A stretch of 8,353 nucleotides of DNA from Gorillibacterium sp. (GTDB lineage Bacteria > Bacillota > Bacilli > Paenibacillales > NBRC-103111). Shown piece after piece: positions 1 through 6,326 of this stretch. The stretch lies in the NCBI GenBank assembly GCA_014380705.1, contig JACMJI010000151.1:1-8353 (forward strand). Direction: 5' to 3'. Numbering within the stretch: position 1 is the first letter of the stretch; the number at the start of each line of letters is the position of its first letter. The notes beneath the pieces were generated by a model. It had not been told where the DNA came from. It did not search any database and worked only from the letters and a program-made list of their open reading frames with translations. The translations under genes and the position numbers were made by a program.

Positions 1-47
1 TTGCGAAGTCGCCTTTCATCCCCATAGTTTAAACTAGGAGCTTTCGG

Positions 48-182
48 CTATTTAGAGGTAAAAATAAGCAGAAGAATCATGAGCAGGACAAATGTGCCAG
101 CGATGGAACATGTCCAAATGATAGCTTTCTTATTAAGTTCTTGCTTCTTGTGGCGTTGTGCGTAGCTTTCTTTCTTTTTCAT
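48..182 (-). CDS. 44-residue single-pass membrane miniprotein, function unknown
   Basis: This is a short leftward reading frame of 44 codons, from an ATG at 182-180 to a TAG at 50-48. An AAGGATG-like ribosome binding site lies about ten bases upstream, near 193-199. The first 20 residues are very basic and polar (starting MKKKESYAQR, several Lys, Arg and Gln). They are followed by one hydrophobic segment, about residues 21-42 (containing FVLLMILLLIF), and a short TSK tail. Such a layout predicts a small inner-membrane peptide with its basic end in the cytoplasm. I do not recognise a family and assign no function. It is divergent from pyrD across a 173-base gap, so the two could share a regulatory region. 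The basic start, the clean membrane segment and the Shine-Dalgarno site argue that it is real; its small size is the main doubt. Confidence 0.6.
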   Translation of the reverse strand: MKKKESYAQRHKKQELNKKAIIWTCSIAGTFVLLMILLLIFTSK

Positions 183-219
183 AACAGAACACCATCCTTA
201 GGCTGCGATCTTTCCTTAC

Positions 220-248
220 ATTTTATCATAAAGAAAGCGTTTTATCAG
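220..248 (-). promoter_or_regulatory. candidate sigma-A promoter for the leftward miniprotein
   Basis: Read on the minus strand, CTGATA (243-248) is followed after 17 bases by TAAAAT (220-225). That gives four of six matches at -35 and five of six at -10. It sits about 38 bases before the ATG of the 44-residue miniprotein. The region is AT-rich, so a chance match is possible. No equally good pyrD promoter was found on the plus strand between 183 and 337. Confidence 0.35.
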
Positions 249-337
249 AAGTTTTTTTAATGCCTGTGGCTTTTCTTTTTGGTCGTAAAAGAATAAACTG
301 TTTCGAGGGAGTAAAAATTCAGCACAAGAACAGCTCG

Positions 338-347
338 AAGTGAGGTG
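338..347 (+). promoter_or_regulatory. ribosome binding site that fixes a TTG start for pyrD
   Basis: AAGTGAGGTG lies eight bases before TTG at 356. The protein from this TTG begins with the usual DHODH class 2 N-terminus, including the MEPEQAHH segment, and there is no in-frame ATG before Met14. The spacing and the family N-terminus together support the TTG start. Confidence 0.7.
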
Positions 348-355
348 TCAATCGA

Positions 356-1450
356 TTGTTATATCAAAGAGTGGCTAAGCCTGTTTTATTCCGCATGGAA
401 CCGGAACAGGCGCATCATCTGACCATAGGTGGCCTACAAAAGGCAGGGGCTATACCGGGTATACGTTCTTTGCTTCACGGATTGTACGGAGTGCCAGCTT
501 GTCCGGAGCTTCATGTATCTTTGTGGGGAATCGATTTTCCTAATCCTGTTGGACTTGCTGCGGGTTTGGATAAGAATGCCGACGCTGTCAAAGGGTTGTC
601 TTCCTTGGGTTTTGGATTTATGGAGGTGGGAACGGTAACGCCACAGCCTCAACCGGGTAACGAATCTCCACGACTCTTTCGCTTGTCCGAGGACAAAGCA
701 TTGATCAATCGAATGGGCTTTAACAACAAAGGTGCGGAGCATATGGCCGAGGCGCTAGCTAAGGCTGGCAAGCGGCGTATTCCAGTGTGTGTGAATATTG
801 GTAAGAACAAAACAACGAGCAACGAGGAAGCAGCAGAGGACTATCTTTCATGCATACGCACGCTTTATGGGCATGCTGATTTTTTTGCACTAAATATTAG
901 TTCTCCAAATACGGCGAATTTGCAGAATCTTCAGCATGGTGAGGCACTGCGAGGACTTCTAACTGCTGTCACAGATGAGATAGATAAAGAAAGACAAATC
1001 GTTAACGGAGAGGCTAAGCCAGTTTTAGTAAAAATCTCTCCAGATCTGACGGATGTAGAGCTTGAGGCAATAGCGGAAACTGTACTCGCAAGCAAGGTCT
1101 CAGGGATAATCGCGAACAATACCACCACGAATAGAGAAGGCTTGATTCACCCAAATGCCAAACAAGTTGGCGGCTTAAGCGGGTCTCCGATGACGAAGAG
1201 ATCCAACGAGGTTGTTCATAGACTCTATAAAATGACAAAGGGTCGTATTCCGATCATCGGCTCGGGTGGGATTTTTACAGCGGATGATGCATATGAACGA
1301 ATCCGATCAGGGGCAAGCTTGGTAGAAATTTTCACCGTGCTAATCTATGAGGGACCTGAGGTTCTCCGCACAATTAATGAAGGTATAGTTAAAAGAATGC
1401 GTTTAGACGGATTCACCAGCATCTCGCAGGCTGTTGGAACCGCTCAGTAA
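356..1450 (+). CDS. pyrD: quinone-dependent dihydroorotate dehydrogenase (class 2)
   Basis: It oxidises dihydroorotate to orotate in de novo pyrimidine synthesis and passes electrons through FMN to membrane quinone. The 364 residues fit class 2. The N-terminal ~45 residues form the membrane-associating helical part (MEPEQAHH at 14-21), which class 1 enzymes lack. The FMN barrel follows: GLAAGLDKNADAV (66-78), EVGTVTPQPQPGN (90-102), NRMGFNN (118-124), VNIGKNK (146-152), NISSPNT (180-186), VKIS (225-228), NNTTT (254-258), GGLSGSP (272-278) and IGSGGI (301-306). By comparison with E. coli PyrD, Ser183 should be the catalytic base and Lys226 an FMN contact. The start is TTG. Bacillus subtilis instead uses a class 1B enzyme inside its pyr operon, so this stand-alone class 2 gene suits Paenibacillus-like bacteria. 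A (p)ppGpp synthetase gene follows after 28 bases. Confidence 0.96.
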   Translation: MLYQRVAKPVLFRMEPEQAHHLTIGGLQKAGAIPGIRSLLHGLYGVPACPELHVSLWGIDFPNPVGLAAGLDKNADAVKGLSSLGFGFMEVGTVTPQPQPGNESPRLFRLSEDKALINRMGFNNKGAEHMAEALAKAGKRRIPVCVNIGKNKTTSNEEAAEDYLSCIRTLYGHADFFALNISSPNTANLQNLQHGEALRGLLTAVTDEIDKERQIVNGEAKPVLVKISPDLTDVELEAIAETVLASKVSGIIANNTTTNREGLIHPNAKQVGGLSGSPMTKRSNEVVHRLYKMTKGRIPIIGSGGIFTADDAYERIRSGASLVEIFTVLIYEGPEVLRTINEGIVKRMRLDGFTSISQAVGTAQ

Positions 1451-1478
1451 AGAGTAACCTTGGAAGGGGAAGTGCCGG

Positions 1479-2291
1479 ATGGATGGAAGGGATTGGAATA
1501 AGTTTTTACTCCCTTACGAACAAGCAGTTGAAGAACTGAAAGTAAAGTTCAAGCTGCTGCGCTCTGAACTCAAAAAGCGGGAGGAATATACGCCGATTGA
1601 GTTCGTTACAGGCCGAGTCAAGCGTATCTCAAGCACGCTGGAAAAAGCAAAGCGCCTGGGTGTTCCGATGGACCAACTAGAAACCGGGATTGAAGATATC
1701 GCGGGTATTCGCATCATGTGCCAGTTTATGGAGGACATTCAGCGTATGGCGGATCTTATCCGCGCACGCCAAGATATGAAGGTGCTTTATTACAAAGACT
1801 ACATTACGCATCGAAAGGAAAGCGGATATCGGAGCTATCATATGATTGTCGAATATCCGGTCCAAACTGCGCTTGGAATGAAAAAAATACTTGCAGAGAT
1901 TCAAATTCGGACGCTCGCGATGAATTTTTGGGCGACGATTGAGCATTCGCTTAATTACAAATATAAAGGCGACTTGCCGGAAGATGTTAAGATGCGTCTT
2001 AGCAAGGCAGCCGAAGCCGCTTATCAATTAGATAAAGAAATGGCTAGTATCCGCGAAGATATCACGGAAAGCCAAAAGCTGTTTGAAGACCGATCCAACT
2101 TAATCAGCTCCTTGATCAATCGAATTCAAGTGCTTTACTTTTATCGCCGAGTTCGAGAGGCGGCACAATTCCAGCTCCGATTCAATGAGCTTTGGGAGAA
2201 TGAAGATATTTGGGGTTTAAAAGGGCTTTCTGAGGATATGGACAAAGCCATTGCAAAATCAACTCGTGAGTACGAAAGTAAGCCGGAATAA
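1479..2291 (+). CDS. small alarmone synthetase, GTP pyrophosphokinase (RelQ/YjbM type), C-terminally extended
   Basis: It is predicted to transfer pyrophosphate from ATP to GTP or GDP to make (p)ppGpp in the cytoplasm. The RelA/SpoT synthetase domain spans about residues 40-165. Visible motifs are GRVKRISS (45-52), DIAGIRI (73-79) with likely Mg-binding Asp73, HRKESGYRSYH (111-121), AEIQIRT (139-145) with Glu140 and Gln142, and the IEH of 154-156. No HD hydrolase, TGS or ACT domain is present, so it is a synthetase-only enzyme. It has 270 residues, against about 211 for B. subtilis YjbM. The extra 50-60 residues at the C-terminus are helical and charged (tracts SSLINRIQVLYFYRRVREAA and ENEDIWGLKG), with no recognised domain. 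A GGAAGGGGA ribosome binding site precedes the ATG by eight bases. It probably shares a transcript with pyrD and the following DUF309 gene. Confidence 0.9.
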   Translation: MDGRDWNKFLLPYEQAVEELKVKFKLLRSELKKREEYTPIEFVTGRVKRISSTLEKAKRLGVPMDQLETGIEDIAGIRIMCQFMEDIQRMADLIRARQDMKVLYYKDYITHRKESGYRSYHMIVEYPVQTALGMKKILAEIQIRTLAMNFWATIEHSLNYKYKGDLPEDVKMRLSKAAEAAYQLDKEMASIREDITESQKLFEDRSNLISSLINRIQVLYFYRRVREAAQFQLRFNELWENEDIWGLKGLSEDMDKAIAKSTREYESKPE

Positions 2292-2311
2292 GTCATCGAG
2301 GAGGGATTGAA

Positions 2312-2731
2312 ATGTTATATGATCCTTTGTATATTGAATTTATTTATTATTTCAATATAGAACGCGATTACTTTGAGTGCCATGAGGTACTGGAGGAGTT
2401 ATGGCTGAAGGAAGGCAGAAGCTTGCTTTATCAGGGGCTTTTGCAGGTCGCAGTGGGACTGTACCATCATCGCAATGACAATCTTGGCGGGGCGTTTAAG
2501 CTGTTTACAGGTGCGATTGAGAAGCTGGAATCATACCCCTCCGATGCTCTCGGTATTGATCTTGAGAAGCTGCGGCAAGAGAGCAATGTCTATCGAGATG
2601 GTCTTACATTAGCTATCGCTGATGCCAACCCTACGCATTATCCTTTCTATGATCTAAATATTGTTGTGATTGATCCTTCACTTAAGGAAGCGATAGACCT
2701 TTTGGTTGATAATCCCCCCCATAAGCATTAA
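2312..2731 (+). CDS. DUF309 family protein
   Basis: This is a 139-residue cytoplasmic protein with the DUF309 signature: YFECHEVLEELW at 20-31, then a helix LLQVAVGLYHHRNDNLGGA at 43-61. The family is known as a small helical bundle with a conserved His-Glu pair (here His24 and Glu25) and conserved residues in the second helix (Gln45, His52, His53). Its biochemical role is not established, and I assign none. The ATG follows a strong GAGGAGG site near 2298-2304, and the gene begins 20 bases after the alarmone synthetase stop, which suggests cotranscription with it and pyrD. The last codons run through seven consecutive C bases and encode an NPPHKH tail. A hairpin begins at the stop codon, so the transcript may end or be trimmed there. 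Confidence 0.87.
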   Translation: MLYDPLYIEFIYYFNIERDYFECHEVLEELWLKEGRSLLYQGLLQVAVGLYHHRNDNLGGAFKLFTGAIEKLESYPSDALGIDLEKLRQESNVYRDGLTLAIADANPTHYPFYDLNIVVIDPSLKEAIDLLVDNPPHKH

Positions 2732-2752
2732 CGGGATTTGAAAGAAACCCGT
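2731..2752 (+). terminator. hairpin right after the DUF309 stop codon
   Basis: ACGGG pairs with CCCGT, and the stem extends inward through TTT/AAA past one bulged A, giving about eight base pairs around a GAAAG loop. The downstream bases are AT-rich but lack a clean run of T. It may be a weak terminator or a 3' end stabiliser. Confidence 0.4.
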
Positions 2753-2805
2753 AATTTATATATTCTTATAAGTAAACAAGCTTTATAACTATGGCTCAAT
2801 GCGTT

Positions 2806-2847
2806 AAGGCAGACATGGAGCGTTTTACTGCCATGTCTGCCTTTTCT
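2806..2847 (+). terminator. rho-independent terminator of the pyrD operon
   Basis: A perfect 13-bp stem (2806-2818 with 2831-2843, core GGCAGACATGG) encloses a 12-base loop and is followed by TTTTCT. It lies about 75 bases after the DUF309 gene and before the promoter of the next gene, the right place to end the pyrD transcript. The loop, the 3' arm and the T-tract form the first copy of a 41-bp tandem repeat. Confidence 0.75.
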
Positions 2848-2948
2848 GGGAATACGTGGAGCGTTTTACTGCCATGTCTGCATTCTTTGGGAATACATGG
2901 AGCGTTTTACTGCCATAACTACTTACTTTAGGAATACATGGTTTTACC
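2815..2948. repeat. 41-bp tandem repeat, three full copies and a partial fourth
   Basis: Copies occupy 2815-2855, 2856-2896, 2897-2937 and a short remnant at 2938-2948. The unit begins ATGGAGCGTTTTACTGCCAT and ends GGGAATAC. Copies 1 and 2 are nearly identical; they differ at the first base and within the pyrimidine-rich middle. Copy 3 keeps the first 20 bases but has diverged in the middle. Copy 4 reads ATGG then TTTTACC, as if AGCG had been lost. Only copy 1 has a fully paired upstream arm and makes the strong terminator. The array lies between the DUF309 gene and the RsuA-type gene and has no coding frame I can support. Confidence 0.85.
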
Positions 2949-2949
2949 T

Positions 2950-2966
2950 TATAATTTACCTATAAT
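2950..2966 (+). promoter_or_regulatory. double -10 promoter region for the pseudouridine synthase operon
   Basis: Two perfect TATAAT hexamers lie at 2950-2955 and 2961-2966, 11 bases apart, within a short direct repeat of TATAATTYAC. No good -35 was found; the best is TTTAGG (2927-2932), 17 bases before the first hexamer and inside the third 41-bp repeat. The site is 70-90 bases before the ATG of the next gene. Confidence 0.5.
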
Positions 2967-3036
2967 TCACTGGTAAGTGTACATACTTCAAGGTAATTTA
3001 AAGTTGAGTATTAGCAGATGGGGGCAAATTTCAAAT

Positions 3037-3780
3037 ATGAAAAAAACGGAACGACTCGATAAAGTGCTCGGGCATTCTGGCTTTGGCACTCGGCGGGAAA
3101 TTAAAGAATCGGTACGGCGTGGTTTGGTAACCGTTAATGCCAGGGTTGTAAAAGACAGCGGAATACAGGTAAATCCAGAGATTGACGAGATTATCGTAAA
3201 TGGTGAAGTGGCTGTTTACCGAGAATATGTATATTTAATGCTGAATAAACCCCCCGGCGTTGTGTCAGCCACAGAGGATGCGAAAGAGCGAACAGTTATC
3301 GATCTACTGGGCTCGCAATATTCTCACTTGGAATTATTCCCCGTTGGTCGGCTCGACAAGGATACGGAGGGACTATTGTTGTTAACGAATGACGGCAAGC
3401 TTGCTCATCAGTTATTGTCCCCTCGTAAGCATGTACCCAAAACGTATTATGCAGATGTGGAGGGTAAGGTAACAGAGGAAGATATCGCTCTTTTCCGTAA
3501 GGGAGTAGAGCTTGATGATAGCTATATTACGCTGCCGGCTGAACTGAGAATTCTGCAAAGTGGAGACCCCGATTCCCATTTGCTATCTAAGATCCAGTTG
3601 ACAATCCATGAAGGTAAATTTCATCAAGTGAAGCGGATGTTTCTTTCTGTTGGCAAAACTGTCGTTTATTTAAAAAGACTTTCGATGGGTTCACTCCAAC
3701 TCGATGAAAGCTTGCCAATCGGAGAATATCGCGAATTGACTGGGGATGAATTGGAAGGACTGAGGAAGCATGAACTATAA
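3037..3780 (+). CDS. RsuA-type 16S rRNA pseudouridine synthase
   Basis: It converts a uridine of rRNA to pseudouridine; RsuA of E. coli acts on 16S U516, and the same target is inferred here. From Met at 3037 the protein has 247 residues. An S4 RNA-binding domain spans about 1-55 (ERLDKVLGHSGFGTRREIKE). The catalytic domain follows, with LNKPPGVVSATED (69-81), GRLDKDTEGLLLLTNDG (104-120) holding catalytic Asp107, KTYYADVEGKV (135-145) and EGKFHQVKRMF (192-202). The frame stays open to GTG at 2977, but those 20 extra residues do not resemble the family N-terminus and overlap the promoter region, so I chose the ATG. Its upstream GGGGG (3020-3024) is a weak ribosome site; TTG at 3004, behind AAGGTAA, is a less likely start. 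The 3' end overlaps the next gene by 11 bases, implying translational coupling. Confidence 0.92.
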   Translation: MKKTERLDKVLGHSGFGTRREIKESVRRGLVTVNARVVKDSGIQVNPEIDEIIVNGEVAVYREYVYLMLNKPPGVVSATEDAKERTVIDLLGSQYSHLELFPVGRLDKDTEGLLLLTNDGKLAHQLLSPRKHVPKTYYADVEGKVTEEDIALFRKGVELDDSYITLPAELRILQSGDPDSHLLSKIQLTIHEGKFHQVKRMFLSVGKTVVYLKRLSMGSLQLDESLPIGEYRELTGDELEGLRKHEL

Positions 3781-4570
3781 ATTAATTGCACTTGATGTGG
3801 ATGGAACCTTAATTACGGATGATCATGTACTGACGAATGCAACTCGTGAGGCGGTACAAGAAGTTTGCAGCAAGGGAATGATTGTTGTATTGTGCACAGG
3901 CAGAGGACCGATTAGTGCCTTGCCGGTATATGAGCAATTGGGTGCCGGGGGCATCATGATCACCCACAACGGTGCTACTGTGATCGATATTGCCGAGCGA
4001 AGAGTAATGAATGATTTTCGCATTGAATTTGCTGATCTGAAGCCATTGGTTGATTATTGCCGCGATAAGGGAATTCACTATGATCTCTGTACTCCCTTTG
4101 ATATTTATGTCGAGCATCTGTCTGAACAGAATCGAGCGATGTATGCGAAGTTCTCTCAGGTTCCAACCGTGATTCCCAATTTTGAGGACGTTGATGAACC
4201 GAAGGTGAAGTTTACCCTTTCGGGCATGGAGGCTCAGATGGATCAAGTGGAACAGGATTGGCCATTCATTGGCTGTCCCTTGCGAAAAATTCGCAGCGGC
4301 GTTCATTTCATCGATATCATTAATCCTGAGGCGACGAAAGGAAATGCACTTAAGCAGGTATGTGATGATTTAGGAATCCCCCGCGCGGAAGTCATGGCTA
4401 TTGGCAATTATTACAATGACATTGAAATGCTGGAATGGGCGGGGCTTGGTATTGCCATGGACAATTCGCCAGATGCTGTAAAAGTCAGTGCAGATGCTGT
4501 TACGGAGTCCAACAGCAAAGATGGGGTAGCCCATGCCATCCGTAAATATATACTGAATACCGAGAACTGA
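3770..4570 (+). CDS. Cof-type HAD-IIB phosphatase
   Basis: This is a cytoplasmic Mg-dependent phosphatase of the haloacid dehalogenase superfamily, probably acting on a sugar phosphate or flavin-type phosphate; the substrate cannot be read from sequence. It has 266 residues. Motif I is ALDVDGTL (7-14) with nucleophile Asp9 and Asp11. Motif II is CTGRG (42-46) with Thr43. ITHNGA (64-69) is typical of the Cof group. An alpha/beta cap of type IIB lies at about 80-185. Motif III is Lys190 in EATKGNAL, and motif IV is IGNYYNDIEML (211-221). Motif IV has Asn213 where the commoner form GDxxND has Asp, while Asp217 is kept. The ATG lies inside the end of the RsuA-type gene, with AAGGA at 3755-3759. 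A strong terminator follows 39 bases after the stop. Confidence 0.92.
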   Translation: MNYKLIALDVDGTLITDDHVLTNATREAVQEVCSKGMIVVLCTGRGPISALPVYEQLGAGGIMITHNGATVIDIAERRVMNDFRIEFADLKPLVDYCRDKGIHYDLCTPFDIYVEHLSEQNRAMYAKFSQVPTVIPNFEDVDEPKVKFTLSGMEAQMDQVEQDWPFIGCPLRKIRSGVHFIDIINPEATKGNALKQVCDDLGIPRAEVMAIGNYYNDIEMLEWAGLGIAMDNSPDAVKVSADAVTESNSKDGVAHAIRKYILNTEN

Positions 4571-4609
4571 GAGATATTCGGGACAATAAATATATTTCAA
4601 GAGAAGAAC

Positions 4610-4650
4610 AAAGACGCCGTCTACTCCAATATGGAATAGGCGGCGTCTTT
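4610..4650. terminator. strong rho-independent terminator, probably bidirectional
   Basis: A 14-bp stem pairs 4610-4623 with 4637-4650 (core AAGACGCCG with CGGCGTCTT, one G-T wobble), and the inner TCC/GGA can extend it. The 5' arm starts with AAA and the 3' arm ends in TTT. It therefore suits both the rightward HAD gene and the leftward YjcZ-like gene, which converge here. Confidence 0.88.
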
Positions 4651-4676
4651 ACTAAAAGCGCTTAACGTTTAATATC

Positions 4677-4766
4677 TTAATAAAAGCCTTTAAGGATGAT
4701 AACCAACAGAATGAACAGTACCAATACAAACCCAATGGATTGAGCGTATCCAGCAACAGCAGTCAT
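4677..4766 (-). CDS. YjcZ-family sporulation miniprotein
   Basis: This leftward frame of 29 codons encodes a protein starting MTAVAGYAQSIGFVLV and continuing LFILLVIIL before a KGFY end. It has the mark of YjcZ-type sporulation proteins: a short Gly/Tyr-containing head, then one membrane segment with the VLFILLVII pattern. The start is chosen by the ribosome site AGGAGG at 4774-4779. ATG at 4766 is eight bases away, whereas ATG at 4771 is only two or three bases away and in a different frame. In Bacillus, related miniproteins are made in sporulation and are found with spores; their exact role is not known. A sigma-K-like site lies about 100 bases upstream. The shared terminator at 4610-4650 closes it. 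Confidence 0.8.
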   Translation of the reverse strand: MTAVAGYAQSIGFVLVLFILLVIILKGFY

Positions 4767-4864
4767 CGCATTGCCCTCCTTTTATTTCGGTAGTCACCGA
4801 CGTTACCGTTTTATTCATCTATTCCGGCTGTGAGGTTACCCTCATCTGTTTGTCGGCTAATATC

Positions 4865-4891
4865 ATAGTATGAATACCTGTATAAAAGGGT
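4865..4891 (-). promoter_or_regulatory. weak sigma-K-like site before the YjcZ-like gene
   Basis: On the minus strand, AC (4891-4890), a 17-base gap and CATACTATG (4872-4864) resemble the sigma-K pattern AC-N16/17-CATANNNTA with one mismatch at the last base. The pattern is short, so chance is a serious possibility; the only outside support is that the gene is of a sporulation family. Confidence 0.25.
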
Positions 4892-4905
4892 ATGGACGTA
4901 TGCCC
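4884..4905 (-). terminator. weak terminator after the RsmF-type gene
   Basis: Read on the minus strand, GGGCAT, a six-base loop and ATACCC (4905-4888) form a short stem with one C-A mismatch, followed by TTTT (4887-4884). It lies 18 bases after the methyltransferase stop. The stem is short, so termination may be incomplete and could let some transcripts reach the YjcZ-like gene. Confidence 0.35.
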
Positions 4906-4922
4906 GGATGGATGAATTGCTA

Positions 4923-6296
4923 TTAAAATGATTTTCGCAGCCCTTTTGGATAATGATTCTTGAGTTGTCCCTCGCTTGCCTTGCCAAAGCCGAGAGGATG
5001 CCCGCTGAGCGTTACTAGGCACCACCCCGAATAATGCGGTTGAATCTCTAGTGTGTCCCCGCGCAAGTATGCAGTCACTTCCGTTGGCCTTGCTTCAAGA
5101 TCAATCGATTGTCTTACCTCCGAATCATGAAGCGCGAGGGCAAGGGCGTGTGTTGGTTCTATTCTGTTCTTCTTAAGCTCCGCTACATGAAGACCCGGAC
5201 GGAAGGTGCGTACGCCTTCAAGATGACTTGAGGAAAAGGAACTGCCTGCAGAGTGGGGTAACCAATACAGATGCTCACCAAACAGAATAGGCTCCCCGAG
5301 CCCCGGTTTAAAACCAGGAAGCTCGATCTTTGAAAACGCAAGAAACTGCTCCCAGGCGATCTCTGCATTGCTCTTGCCGAGGTCCCTTTTGCGTGGAGTT
5401 GACAATGGAGTTGCTCTAACAGTAATTGTATCCGTCACTTCCTCAACAAAGCGTTTGCGAAGGATGGCGACAAAGTGACCTTCTCCCCGCTCGATATGGG
5501 GCCAAATTCGTTCAGCTTGAACCCACTCAAACTCGGGATTGCGCTTAAGAAATGCCTCTACCGTATCTTCATTCTCCTCCTGGTTAAAGGTACAGGTGGA
5601 GTATCCAAGGGTTCCACCTGGCTTTAGCATCGGTGCAGCTTGATCCAGAATTTCTGCTTGGCGAGCTGAACAGAAGGTCGGCATATCTCCCTTCCATTCC
5701 TCAACAGCAGCCGGATCCTTACGAAACATCCCTTCACCGGAGCAAGGGGCATCCAGCATGATTTTGTCGAAGAAAAGCGGGAATTTCTTAGCCAGATTGT
5801 CGGGCTTCATTTGGGTAACTACCGCATTGCGGACACCTAAGCGTTCGATGTTCTCAGAGAGGATTTTAGCCCGGCCAGCATGAGTTTCATTAGCGATCAA
5901 TAACCCTTTACCTTGGAGCTTGCCAGCGATTTGAGTCGATTTGCCACCAGGTGCGGCTGCTAGATCCAATACGATATCACCCGGCAATGGATTAAGTAAT
6001 TCAACGGCAGACATGGCAGAAGGCTCCTGGATGTAGTAGAGACCCGCGGCATGATAGGGACTTTTACCTGGACGAGCCTCCCCTTGATAATAAAAGCCCG
6101 TAGGGCACCAAGGCACAGGCTCGAGACCGTAGTCTGTATGTAAGCTCGTCCATAATGGGCTTAACTCATCGATCTTAAGCGGATTGCGGCGAATGCCGAG
6201 CGTTCGTTTCTCTTCAAATGAAGCAAAAAAGGAATCAGCCTCAGCGCCGAGCTGTATTCGCATACGGCTGATAAAGGCATCGGGTAGTTGTGTCAT
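4923..6296 (-). CDS. RsmF/NOP2/Sun-type RNA m5C methyltransferase
   Basis: It is a cytoplasmic enzyme predicted to transfer a methyl group from S-adenosylmethionine to carbon 5 of cytidine in rRNA; the exact cytidine is not deducible here. It has 457 residues. An N-terminal region (1-105) holds the family segment TLGIRRNPLK (32-41) and YIQEPSAM (88-95). The SAM-binding loop is LDLAAAPGGKS (110-120). The two cysteines of this fold are present: Cys185 in LDAPCSGEGMF (181-191) and Cys235 in GYSTCTFNQEE (231-241). GEGHF at 271-275 is also typical. The C-terminal part, about 310-457, matches the extra RsmF C-terminal domains, with a PUA-like tail (HPLGFGKASEGQLKNHYP). An in-frame stop lies just upstream of the ATG. 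The ribosome site AAGGAGAT (6308-6315) is rather far, about 13 bases away. Confidence 0.93.
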   Translation of the reverse strand: MTQLPDAFISRMRIQLGAEADSFFASFEEKRTLGIRRNPLKIDELSPLWTSLHTDYGLEPVPWCPTGFYYQGEARPGKSPYHAAGLYYIQEPSAMSAVELLNPLPGDIVLDLAAAPGGKSTQIAGKLQGKGLLIANETHAGRAKILSENIERLGVRNAVVTQMKPDNLAKKFPLFFDKIMLDAPCSGEGMFRKDPAAVEEWKGDMPTFCSARQAEILDQAAPMLKPGGTLGYSTCTFNQEENEDTVEAFLKRNPEFEWVQAERIWPHIERGEGHFVAILRKRFVEEVTDTITVRATPLSTPRKRDLGKSNAEIAWEQFLAFSKIELPGFKPGLGEPILFGEHLYWLPHSAGSSFSSSHLEGVRTFRPGLHVAELKKNRIEPTHALALALHDSEVRQSIDLEARPTEVTAYLRGDTLEIQPHYSGWCLVTLSGHPLGFGKASEGQLKNHYPKGLRKSF

Positions 6297-6326
6297 CGTA
6301 TGGGGTTATCTCCTTGTGTTGATAGT

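Noticed and set aside
1..25. Leftward frame starting ATG at 25 (MGMKGDFA) that runs off the left edge
   Set aside because: Only eight residues are visible and no ribosome site precedes it, so a gene cannot be supported.
25..36. Perfect 12-base palindrome TAGTTTAAACTA
   Set aside because: It is short, AT-rich and has no T-tract or partner site; chance is likely.
2714..2720. Seven-C tract near the end of the DUF309 gene as a possible phase-variable site
   Set aside because: It is short, lies in the last few codons where a frame shift would change little, and the product is not a surface protein.
2815..2948. 41-bp repeats as a CRISPR array
   Set aside because: The copies are head-to-tail with no spacers between them and no cas genes nearby.
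2977..3036. GTG start 20 codons upstream for the RsuA-type gene
   Set aside because: The added residues do not look like the family N-terminus, and the start would lie within a few bases of the -10 region.
3809..4306. 165-codon antisense frame opposite the HAD gene
   Set aside because: It is a shadow of a well-supported gene, lacks family motifs and has no good ribosome site.
4788..4808. CGGTA/TACCG dyad followed by TTTTATT on the plus strand as a terminator
   Set aside because: No rightward gene reads into it; the neighbouring genes are leftward and the minus strand shows no T-tract.
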